A stretch of 64,000 nucleotides of DNA from Larix kaempferi. Its lineage: Eukaryota > Streptophyta > Pinopsida > Pinales > Pinaceae. The notes beneath the pieces were generated by a model that did not search any database, was not told the origin of the DNA, and saw only the letters and a list, made by a program, of their open reading frames with translations. Positions 35,487 to 46,040 of the stretch are shown in pieces (within the stretch, counting starts at the first letter, position 1; each line of letters starts with the position of its first letter). The stretch covers positions 29,736,501-29,800,500 of the forward strand of contig BSBM01000299.1 in assembly GCA_027924585.1 (NCBI GenBank). The letters are read 5' to 3'. The position numbers and the translations under genes are program-made.

Positions 35487-36342
35487 TGTAATTTTGTTGT
35501 ATTTTGGTATTTTTCCAATTTATTTCATAATTAGAATAGGACAAAAGTCTTGGAAGACAAAGGGCCCTAGCTGTAGGAAGGTGAAGTGATAAGTCACCCG
35601 GGAGGTCAAGTTGTAAAGATAGATAAAGGAAATTAGATGGAGAAGGGGCTTTTCTTTTAGAAATATTTTGTTGGAACTCATATGTGGGAATTATTTCTGA
35701 TAATGACCAAAGCATTTTTCTTGGTGGAAGGGTGGATGGAATATTGTGTCGAAATGTGTAGTTATGATTTCTTCATTTTTTCTATTCCAATATAGTAAGA
35801 TTGTTCTTATTATGTTGGACCCAGTCTAATAGTTTCTGAATTATCTTGATGTATGTATATGTAGACATAGTTTTCTTTTCTTTCTACGAGCAATGGATGC
35901 AATGAATGTTAATACTTGAGCTATCTATTGTGTTAAATTTATTTTGTGACTATTAAATGTGTTATTTTCAGTAGTTATATCATGTAAATGCATGATGCAG
36001 TTACCTTACGTTGCTCTTTCTTAAGTTCGCTCCTTGCAAGGATAATTTAGCTTAAATAAAATATTGCATTTAGTTAGGACATTCATTTGTGTGACCAACA
36101 GTAAAAGAGGTGATAAGACGAGAGGTAAGAACCTGTGCATCACCATGTGAGGCCTCTCCATATTGGTCAAACAAGTGTAGATAGTAAGCATAAACATTCG
36201 CATGTAGGGTTAATAATTTGCATTTCATTTAAAATAATCAAAATCATAAACTATGGATCGGGATGTATTCGATAATTTTATTCCAATACTATCTTGAATA
36301 GTAGCCGGACGAGTTCCCTATTCCAAATAGTGAAGAGTCTAG
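35487..36342. other. Unassigned AT-rich spacer
   Basis: No gene seen. It probably contains the 3' untranslated part of the preceding element and the junction with the next one. I found no LTR matching 29638-31790 here. Confidence 0.4.
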
Positions 36343-37020
36343 TTGGGACTTTTCATTCGGGAGAACCCCTACTGTCGATGCAAGGATTTTTCTAGGTGTC
36401 AACAACCATTGGTCCCAATTGATGTAGCTCTACCTCTTTCATCCACACAGGAGGAATCTTCCCATGCTCAAACTGAGGCTGATAGGGAAACCAAATTTTT
36501 TGAACAGATTGAACACATCCACCAACAAGTCAATGAAATTTTGGATAAATCCAATGCAAAGTATAGGGAGCGACATGATCAACATCGAGTTCCCCACAAG
36601 TTTCAGCTTGGTGACAAGGTATGGTTGCATTTGCAGAAAGAGCGTCTTATAGGCCCCCATAGGAATTTTTGACCACTATGATATTTTCCTTACACCATCA
36701 CCAAGTATATGGGTGAAAATGCTTTCAAATTGAGTATTGCTCCTTTCCTTGGCTTATACCTAGTATTTAATGTCGAGCTGCTTTGACCAAATTTCCCACC
36801 TCTGTTGGACACCTCAGACGTGGCTGAGAAATTGGCTTCTACATCATTCAATCCTGACTTCCTTGAGCAAGCTACAATGGATCAGATCATGGAAACAAAT
36901 ATGAAGGGAACCCTCCAACACACCATACAACTCTATCGAGTAGTCAGAGAAGGACAACTTCTTCACCAAGGCAAATGGCTGACCCAGATTCAAATTTAGC
37001 AGAAGTTCCCCATCTTCTGT
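36343..37020 (+). pseudogene. Ty3/gypsy integrase C-terminal end
   Basis: Reads FEQIEHIHQQVNEILDKSN, AKYRERHDQHRVPHKFQLGD, KVWLHLQKERLIGPHRN, stop, YTITKYMGENAFKLSI, APFLGLYLVFNVELL. This is the end of a Ty3/gypsy integrase, where K-x-RHDxHR, GDxVWL and the LP-x-x-x-VFHVSLL region are conserved. A tail with LLDTSDVAEKLASTSFNPD and VREGQLLHQGKWL follows. The front of the element is missing. At least three stops are present. Confidence 0.8.
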
Positions 37021-37053
37021 AGAAACTTAACGTAATTGAGACCATTTATTCCT

Positions 37054-37067
37054 AAGGGGGGAGGACT
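37054..37067 (+). other. Polypurine tract
   Basis: CCTAAGGGGGGAGGA lies just after the integrase tail, as expected before a 3' LTR. Confidence 0.6.
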
Positions 37068-37850
37068 ACTCCAAGTAGATATTGTTTTCCACCCACCTCT
37101 TCCACTGACTCAATATGGTTCTCCTGCTGGGCAATTTTGTTACGATTTTCTAGGATTTTTCGGGTCCTAAACTTCCGAGGTTGTTTTGAGGGCCTAAACG
37201 GTGTTTTTTTTTCCATAAAGCTTTGCAGCATGTGTTTATATTTACAATGAAATGTCAACTGTCAATTGTGCTTCTCAGTTATAGCTTTCCAACATGCTCC
37301 TATATGCATCAAACAGAGCTCGCATGTGAAAGTTACACTTCTAGGAATTGATCTTTTGGCATTATTTTTAGACAAAATACTTTGTCACTTTTCCTCCTAG
37401 GGTTAGCGTTTTGGAGATTTAGGGTTCTTTCTTTATGTTAAAAGTCCATCTCTTCAGCCTCTTGTATTAGCTTGTGCAAATGAGCATAGCCACCATCTCT
37501 CTCCCTTCACAGATAAGTTAGCAGCATTCTAGCTAGTGTATGTTCTACATTATTCCGCTATTTTATTCAGTAATAGAAATTGGGTTTTCACTGTATTATT
37601 GCGCTCTCTATTATACTTCTCTGGGTGTTTCATTTAATTCCCTATACAATCCAGATCATCTCATCCCCCATGCTTAAGAAGAAAATATTCTTTCAATTCT
37701 TCCAACTTATCGACCTTCCTTATAGAGAAACTTTAGTTGTCCAAGTCTACCAATGGACCAAAGTCAGGCTACCCTCCAAATGCAAATTATTTACCATCCC
37801 TTGGGGGAATTTGGCTCATGAAAGGTGATTTTTTTCTCTCTTCGCTTTCC
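37068..37850 (+). repeat. Probable 3' LTR of the gypsy element
   Basis: Non-coding block following the polypurine tract. The start is not a clear TG, and no partner is present, so both ends are approximate. A ProGln-free, pyrimidine-rich stretch near 37480-37700 is compatible with U5. Confidence 0.4.
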
Positions 37851-39663
37851 ATAAAATGAATTAATAGAAACTACCAATCCCTAATCTCCAAATAAAACCC
37901 TATTACCCTATTTATCTTCATGACTGAGTACAATTAAAGTTTAAGCCAATCTTGCACTTATATCCATTCTCCAACACCACTTGCACAAAAAAATGATCAC
38001 TAGAAGCCATTATATGAATACATGCAAATTTGTTGTCCAACCACTTGATTGCACATAAGAAGTTGTCATCCCCTAAAAATTAGGTTTTCATACATATTGT
38101 CCAAAATTCTCAAGTATGTCTTAAAAATAGGTTTTTGAGATAAGAAAGCATGCTTGCTAGGCCTTTCCACCCTTGCCTTTCCTTCTCGGCAGCCATTCCT
38201 TGATCTATTATGGGGAGAGTAATCCAACCGACTGAAGGGATGGATCGAGTCCCAATCAATTGATAGAGGAGCAATCAATTGGAAATTTTATCATAATTGT
38301 AATTACAGTTTTCACAATGGATTCATTGTTATCCTAAGCATTCCATAGTTTGCACAATGGCTTCAACATTATCCCATGCATCCCATGAGATTGTAAGAGA
38401 CAATCAGAGTTGAAATGGTCGTATAGACACTTCATTAATTTTCTTGAAACTTCAATGGAAACTAGTGAAATGAAAATTTTTGTAGAGATGCATATTAACA
38501 TTTGTTATGTTGATATTGAAATTATTGAACATGACTCAACCCTTAAGCATCTTTGAATCTAAGAATTAAAAAATACTTTATTATGTTAAATGTATTGTCA
38601 TCCAAGTGCTTTCTCCACCTCAAAATTTTCTATCAAAATGAAATCTATAATGTATGAATTCCAATCTTATCCAACTCACCACATGAGAGTTATCTATGTG
38701 TTAATGCTTTTAATACATTCATTCTTTTACTAATATTTTTATTATTTTTTAAAGTTGTTATATAATTCCACTCGTTCATCACTTTTCTCTTACATTTTAC
38801 TCTCTTAATCATCAAATCAATTTTGAATATTTAATTTAATTATGTTTTAAATGGGATATATATTTTAAAAAACATTCATATGTTATAACAAGATTTTATA
38901 TTTTAATATGATATTAAATTTTAAATTTTAATTCTTAATAACATTTAACTAGGGACTTCACCATTTCTCAAATACTTAAATAATTATATGATTATCAACA
39001 TGGATCTTTGCAATAATATATTAATAGTGAATTAAAATCGAATTCTATATAAACAAGAGCTACATGTCGCAATGTCAAGGAAATAGAGGTTGCACATGCA
39101 AAATGTGGAGATTTGCTATAGCGCCATGATTCTTGTTCTGGTGCCTTGATTCTTGTCCTATGTTTTGCCATGTTTGGGCCAAGCATTGGAACAGAGCAGA
39201 GCAATGTTGATATCGTGGAAAATTTCCCTAATGCAATATTACATACATTTAATGATATAAAACTAATAACATCTAACATTGCGAGCATGAAATCAATCAC
39301 ATAGATATTGCATAATCAATATTGCATCATTAAACCATCACACATTTACCTATTCCATTATGCTACCCTATGTTTTGTAAGAACAATGCCCCTTTCAATT
39401 TTTATTGAGTTCAACATTTGTTTGTTGGAAGATTTAAACATATGTTGAATGGCCATCGCCTAAAAAGATTAACACAGGAATCCCATTAGCTTCTCCAAGG
39501 AAGGGTGCCTTCATTTATGTAGAGGGAAACACATACATTTGAATTTACAGTATCAAGGGGAAACCATACATGTTTCCCAAATTCATGTGTCATAGATTCT
39601 TTCTAAGTGAGTTATGTAGATAATGGTCCTCAGTTTTTTAGGTTAAGAAAAAGAAACATTTCA
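37851..39663. other. Unassigned AT-rich DNA
   Basis: No gene recognised. TGTCATCCCCTAAAAATTAGG at 38066 looks like an LTR start, but no end or partner was found. 38680-38960 is extremely AT-rich. Confidence 0.4.
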
Positions 39664-40680
39664 TTACTAGTATGTTTATATTTGCAGGTAACACGATGAG
39701 AAGCATGGTTTGCATGATAGAGTTGGCTCAAGGTTTACAATTCATTGATTTAAAGGGTGTTGAGGCTATCAAGGGTTACAATCCTAAAGGGATATTTAAA
39801 TATTTTATCATTGCAAAGAAGTATAAATCTTGTTTTCCTTCTTCTAGATGGCAGGATGAGGGTGGTGGATATAGTGAAGGGCTTGAGCTCAAGAAAGGAC
39901 ATGTTGATACTTATAGTGATGAACTAATGATTCATAGTGATCCACGCACCTTGATTAGTTCTACTACTATCCCTAGAGGCAAAGCAACTCATGGAACCTT
40001 TCCTGGTGAAGTTAGGCATCATCAACTAATTGTGAAGCAAAGAGGTCGGTCATTGGCTAGTTCGAGGGGTGGTTCTATATCATGCTATGGGAGATGATCT
40101 AAACTCCAACCTAATTTTGACATCATTGCTTCTTCTAGATAACCTACTATTGTTATTTCTAGCAAGGGAAATGTTGGAGGCACTGATGGTTCTAATGATG
40201 GCAGAGATATCTAAACTCGCCACAAGGCAAGATTGAAAAAGAGAAGATTGTCCCCAAGGGGGAAAGGTCACCTAAGAGTGAGCCTGGAACTCAATTGGAG
40301 GCAGTTGAAATCACTAATGATATCATGGATCTTGAAGACCAGGATGATACAATATTGGCCTATTCCATAGTGCAATTGGGAAATGATACTTTGGTTGAAG
40401 GGACATGTTTTTCATAGAAGATTTAGTTTTCAAAGATAATTCAATTAGCTTACACCTTGTTACCTTTGCTCCATATGCCAAGAAATTAAAGATTGGGAGA
40501 GTAAGGATGAAAGCAAAGAATATATTGGAGAACAATTGCATTTTATTGGACATTAAGGAATTGCACACCCTAGATTCAAAGAAAGAATGTTGCATGGACT
40601 TGCTATGGCTATCATGCCACCTGAAAAATCCAAATTGATGAAGTTCGATAGTTGGACAGAATATACCACATTCTAAAAAG
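39664..40680 (+). pseudogene. Unidentified coding relic
   Basis: An open frame covers 39672-40097, starting after TTTGCAG at 39682-39688, which could be a splice acceptor. It reads RSMVCMIELAQGLQFIDLKG, GYNPKGIFKYFIIAKKYKSC and later EVRHHQLIVKQRGRSLASSR. Stops interrupt at 40098 and 40138. A second frame reads IMDLEDQDDTILAYSIVQLG and then, after a shift, FIEDLVFKDNSISLHLVTFA and IGRVRMKAKNILENNCILLD up to 40638. I do not recognise the protein. Codon use looks like real coding sequence, and a retroelement or host pseudogene are both possible. Confidence 0.4.
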
Positions 40681-43600
40681 AGACTATGACTTTATTAATT
40701 CAACAACCAGTTACTTAGAAAGGAAGAGTTGCCTACATCCTAGATGTTCATGCATTTGTCTTCCACCCTATTCAGTACTTACTATCAAAAAGATGCAATA
40801 CCAGACTTCTTTATGGAAAATAAAAATTTAAGCCGTGGAATTGAAGAGGAATCTGCTAATATTGATGCATTCCTATAGCTGAGACATCACCAAGTGTCGT
40901 ACACATTGCACATAATGTGTGAATACTATTAGAACTTGTCTTGTTGCAATGGCATAGCAACGGAAGCTTAATAGCATCATATATCAACTTGATAGCAATT
41001 AAATATAAGTCATCCAGGTAAAGGGAAATTATGTTGATCAACAGTAAAAACCTTCAAGGATGTGAGAAAATGTGTGCAAGAAAAGTAAAGATATCCAAGG
41101 ATGTGAGAAATATTCCCAACAAAAGAAACTTTCCCGTACAATAAGAAAATCCAGTGAACCAATACAAGATTTCAGCAACTTTAATATGAAATCTATTTAT
41201 CTCTTAGCTTGGAAGTTCATGCATTGCATATAATAAAAGAGCTATTGGGATTCATCTTTGCTAGTAGAGTGAAACTGGGTAGTTATTTTTTAACTTAGAG
41301 CTTGAGCATCCTTCTAATTGCACGAAGACAAACAACCATTTGCATTTCCAGTTGTAGAAGACATTTAGTTCAGGTTGGAAATATATGCAACTAGCAAGAA
41401 GAATGATAGCAGCAAGACACACAATACTTTGAAATATCTATCATCATGTGTAGTAGAAATATATACAATATATATAAAAACAATCCTCCAATTAGCTGAC
41501 TATGAAAAAAATGACATCCTAGTAGTTGAGAAATTAAATTCAAAACTACTATAATTACAACTCTGAGCATAAGCAATTGACCTGACACACAGGCAACAAT
41601 TGACATTTTTTATTCAAAAGCTACAATCTGAACACATAAATTATTGCACTGCCAAATTATGTTAAACGAGGTTTGTTCAACAGAACAATTTACAATGGAT
41701 TCACTCGTCATCAATAATTTTCTTATCACTAATAATTTGAATGAAAGGTAAATGGCAGTGCTAACTATCAAGGTAGATAGCAGTCCTAGCTATGTCAAGA
41801 CAAATTCTGAAAAAAAAAAAAAAACAAACAAACTTTTTTCGTCGAACACAACATGAAAGGTGACAGCCATCTGATATCAATGCAAATTGTACATATTATA
41901 TTGATCTTTGGACTACAAAACATTGGTTTAGAGAGTGTACAATATCAAGAGTATGTTACCATAGCCTTGTAAAGATGGTCGAGCCAAAGAAAATTACTTT
42001 AACAAGAAGGAACTATTTGTGAACACTCAAGAGCAATATTTATTTATCCAAGATTGGAAATCATTAGAAAATACTCCGGAAAAATTGTACAGGGATAATG
42101 TACTGCTCAAAACCGTATTATAAGAGAGCAAAGTTGGAAAGTAAAAAGAAGATCGGGTTGGAAAAAATTATTGCATGCCAAAGCTACTCAAAAGAGTGTA
42201 ATTTTAGAAGGGTCTTTGGATAGAACAAAAACTGCTCTAACCAAAGTAGTATTTTGGTCGATTCTGCAAAAAAATGATGAATTAGCAATCAAGTACTGAC
42301 ATGAGCAAACTATAGCATGCGAAAAACACCACATCATTATGAAGACAAATAGCAATTTACCAATTCATTTCATAGAAAATGCATCAAATGGTTGGGCCAT
42401 TTAATTAGGGTTTGGAGCTACATGAAATATGGAAGCATCTTATTTATTATTATATCATTCGAATTAATAGATCTCAAGAGAAACACTAAACTTGAATCAA
42501 CTTCCACGTTAGATTGTTGAAGATTGGCAAGACTTTGCTCTATCCACTAGCCGTAAGCAAAGGAAATAAAAGGAATCCATTAATCGTTAGGTCAAACTCA
42601 CGGCCTTCAACCCAAAGTAGTACCTGTCAAATTAAATCGACATATGAATTGGAAATGAACATTAACACATTTGAATTGGAAATTAACATTCTAACAAAGT
42701 AAATGCCATTTGAATTGGAAATTAACATTCTAACAAAGTAAATGCCATTTGGATTGGAAAGAAATGATTAATAAGAAATATTTTAAATTATATTATTTAT
42801 AAATTTAAAAATTTATTGATAAAGATATATTAAACAAATCATTATAATTACGAGTTAAGCAAATAATTAAAATTAAAATTAGAACTTTGGAAGAATGATG
42901 AGAATTTATGATTTTTATTGTTACCATGTTCCTATCAATCTTCGTGAACATATGAGAATAGTTAATATGATGTAAAATATCATTTAGGACTAATTCTTAA
43001 GTACTCTAATAAGGGATATAAGGATAATAAAAATACTAAGTGGAATACTAAGACTAAGTGGAATGCATAGGGTTATAAGGGCCCAAACCATATACCTTCT
43101 CAGTAGAATAGTTCAAAGCTCTTATTATGAAAATGATTTGAACTATCCAACATACAATTTTGTATCATGGGACTCTTTTAAAACTGATGCATTGATCAGT
43201 TAGTTTACCATGGCCTTTAATTTAATTTATTTGAGTGCTTTAAGTTCTTATCAAGCATATATTGACTCAAATAGAGCCTCTATCGTTTCAAAAGCAAAGT
43301 ATGAAACTTCATACACCTTTAAGTTCATACAACAAAGTGTTCATGGTAGCTCTCATGAGGTTCTTTCATTGCTAAGCATAATGAGTACAATACGAGGACC
43401 TCTATGGAATTTTATGGATCATTGGCTGAATTGATCAACTTTGCTTAAAAGCAGTGGTGCACCTGTAAAGAGGTTCTCTACCTTGCTAAGCTAGAGCCCT
43501 GGCCATTACCAATGATGTGCTATACTCAATAAACTAACAAATGGCTTACTTTTTTTCAAGGCTGACTATGATACAACATAATTAACTATAAAATATATTT

Positions 43601-43685
43601 ATCTTAAACTCAGCTCCTTACTATTCCTTTATGAATCCTTGTTTGTGACCAAAAATTTAAATAATATTTTGTAAATTGGGTGCAG
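40681..43685. other. Unassigned AT-rich DNA with small repeats
   Basis: No gene recognised. Contains an A15 tract near 41810-41825 and a 39-bp tandem repeat at 42671-42750. Short ORFs in it show no recognisable family. Confidence 0.45.
42671..42760. repeat. 39-bp tandem repeat
   Basis: TTGAATTGGAAATTAACATT followed by CTAACAAAGTAAATGCCAT occurs at 42671 and 42710, with a third partial start at 42749. A diverged half-unit precedes it at 42646. Confidence 0.8.
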
Positions 43686-44317
43686 AGCATGGAACGTGCC
43701 AAAAGAAAATTGATGGAAATTGAGGGAGAAGACAATCAGTTTACTGTTTCTCCTTCCTCCCCCATGAAAAAAAATGTTCTCAAAGTTCTCTAGAGGAAGG
43801 AGAAATTCCTGATGAAATCACTAAGGTGAGAATTGATTATTTTAATAAACAGGCATATTTTAAATATTTATAATCAAAAAACTTTTGAACTATTTATACT
43901 TTTCATATTTCATATAGAAATACATTACTTACTATGAATGTTTTCTGAAATGTTTGAAGCAGGGTTGTTCAATTGAGAAAATAAATAAATTTTATTTGAA
44001 TGACGAAACAATTTTCTATGGTCCATCAATTTTGCATCATAAATTTCTAAAATTGAAATTAAATTATTTGAGAAAATAGGTAAGGTTTGTTTTACTCTTC
44101 AAGATTCCATTCAATTCTTTTATTAAAATTATATAAAGAACCTGCATATATCTTATCACTTGTTTTTTGTTGGTGTTTATTATTTCAGTATGAGAATTTA
44201 CAAAATGGGTAGGACGTTGATGTAAATTTTATAAATTTTTGGAAGAAACAAATTCAAGAAATAGATGACAATATTAAATATTGTTTGGGAAATTTTGGTT
44301 TATGGTGCGCATATAAG
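43686..44317 (+). pseudogene. Three possible exons, perhaps a Dicer-like gene
   Basis: Three blocks have plant-like splice borders: 43686-43825 (TGCAG before, GTGAG after), 43963-44079 (CAG before, GTAAGG after) and 44189-44317 (TTTCAG before, GTATGA after). The second encodes KINKFYLNDETIFYGPS, and the third ends FGLWCAYK after EIDDNIKYCLGN. A YGP block followed by a CLxNLGLWCA-like block is what I remember of the helicase insert of plant Dicer-like proteins, so this is a tentative match only. TAG at the end of exon 2 and in exon 3 and a length change in an A8 run would make it a pseudogene. Confidence 0.35.
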
Positions 44318-44962
44318 GTATGAAATGACTTGTAAAGAGTTATTATTTTTTATATTTAATTATTTAGAGTAAATTTTATTTATGAACATTTATTTGTTGC
44401 TAAAATTTTATAATATATATATATAATTTAAAGTTGTACTTGAATTTATATGGAAAACGGTGAGATCGGCAATGATATAGAGTGGGATGAAGAGTGGGAT
44501 AATGAATTCCACTCACCAAAACCCACTGCATGAGTCCACGTGTAGCCTTATGCACAAGTCATGTGGTAGGTACGATTCAAGCCACGTACAAGCAACAAAG
44601 AGCTCTATGCCACGCCCCCCGTCATTTCACATGAACTACAAGCCACGCGAGCCCTACTCCAGGGAAATGCACTCATTCGGATTATAAATGGATTGTATAA
44701 TGTGGGAGTGGACTATTCTGGCCTGTGTTAAAGACCTCGAGCTGGCGCATTCTTACAAGAAAGTTCAAAAAATAAAATTTATAGAAAACCAAAAGAGTTG
44801 GAGGGTCCATCTCATGTAAATGTGAAGGGAATTCTTCACCATTACTTGTTCGATTGTATGAATGTTCACAGTGTTATCCCAGTTGCAATATCATGGAAAA
44901 TAGAAAACTGTATCTTGTGACCCTATAAAACAAACAAATCAATTATGTTTGCAAGTTGTCTC
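44318..44962. other. Unassigned spacer left of the copia insertion
   Basis: No gene recognised. A short acidic frame at 44452-44530 (NGEIGNDIEWDEEWDNEF) is open but isolated. Confidence 0.4.
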
Positions 44963-45339
44963 TGTAAACTCTCTTAACTAATATTGACTGATTTCTCGTT
45001 GAGAGCTTCGGGAATGGTTCATAACTCCCTCAACGGGTTTCTATCTTGATCTGTGGAACAATTGACACATAGCCAATAGAAGCTTGATGGACGCTGGGCT
45101 ATAAAGACTTCTGTTTGGTCCCCAAACTCGCTAACTCAATCTCCTTCAATTTTTACACCATCAATCCAGAGTGAGCAGAGTTTGGAAGTGCCATACGGAA
45201 CGGTTAACTTAAGCAAAGTCTCAAATCAGAGTGTGAGTAGCATCAATGGCTGGAGGTATGATCCTGACGGCATACATTATTAATTCTTTTCGATTCTTTA
45301 AAAGTTTATTCCGCATGTAAAGAATCTAATTTTCTAACA
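44963..45339 (+). repeat. 5' LTR of the capture copia
   Basis: 377 bp, TGTAAA to CTAACA. It lacks 27 bp present in the 3' LTR (between ATTGAC and TGATTTC), with AC at both deletion edges. Otherwise it is very close to 49739-50142. Confidence 0.9.
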
Positions 45340-45355
45340 GTTAGTATCAGAGCAT
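45340..45355 (+). promoter_or_regulatory. Primer binding site of the capture copia
   Basis: GTTAGTATCAGAGCAT, one base off the TGGTATCAGAGC initiator-Met tRNA type core at its start, directly after the LTR. Confidence 0.75.
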
Positions 45356-45591
45356 AATTTTATCTCTGCCTTGATGTTTGGACTGCTGTACGTCCATTGG
45401 GGTATTGCTCATACATTTTATAGTTTAGTTTTTTCTGCGTCCGTGTTGATATCTATCCGGAACCACTGTTTCTTTTCCAAAACTTTTATTAACTACAGCA
45501 ATGCATCCTTGTAAATTTCAACCAATCCATTTGACTGTATCACTTTTCAAATGGAACCTTTGCTCAACGTACTAGTTTTGCAATTGAAACA

Positions 45592-46040
45592 GGTTGCTTA
45601 AAACTAGTCTTTATTTATGCTTTCCGGATCCTATCGATAGCGGCAGTGGCGCACACAGTGGCTTCCATCTACACCGTCGACGCCAAGAATCTGTCATTCG
45701 CAGGAGTTATGAGAAACGTTCCCAGGGTCTGGGATCGCCTAATGCTAACTTGCCTCTGGGAGGTCGTGATTTTCTTGGCCTTTTATAATGTCGCCAGATT
45801 GGTCCTCTTTCTGTTCACAGTCTTCTCTCTTGGAGTGGGTTATGAATTGAATTCTGGTGGTTTTGTTTTCACTTCACTTCTTATGATCTTGGTTTTCATC
45901 TTCGCTGATGTTTATATAAGCATTGTATCCGTGATGGAGGAGAAATATGATGGCCTGACCGCCATGCGGAAGAGCCAGGATCTCATCAAAGGAAAGCGGA
46001 TCACGGCCTTGGTGTTAGTTATGATAAACTTGATATTTAG
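45592..46040 (+). pseudogene. Captured fragment of a plant multi-pass membrane-protein gene
   Basis: An open frame from at least 45592 (no ATG needed; GCLKLVFIYAFRILSIAA) reads AVAHTVASIYTVDAKNLSF, then VPRVWDRLMLTCLW, then three hydrophobic segments (about 45770-45840, 45865-45940, 46000-46040), and VSVMEEKYDGLTAMRKSQDL. This order (TAA-x-V-x-TVASIYT, V-P-x-VWKRL, SVVSVLE-x-x-YG-x-x-AMKKS) fits a plant membrane-protein family; some members carry the name polyadenylate-binding protein 1-B-binding protein. A few residues before SVMEE seem to be lost. The function of the family is poorly known. The fragment lacks both ends and is intronless; it lies inside a retrotransposon, so it is very likely captured. 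Confidence 0.75.
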
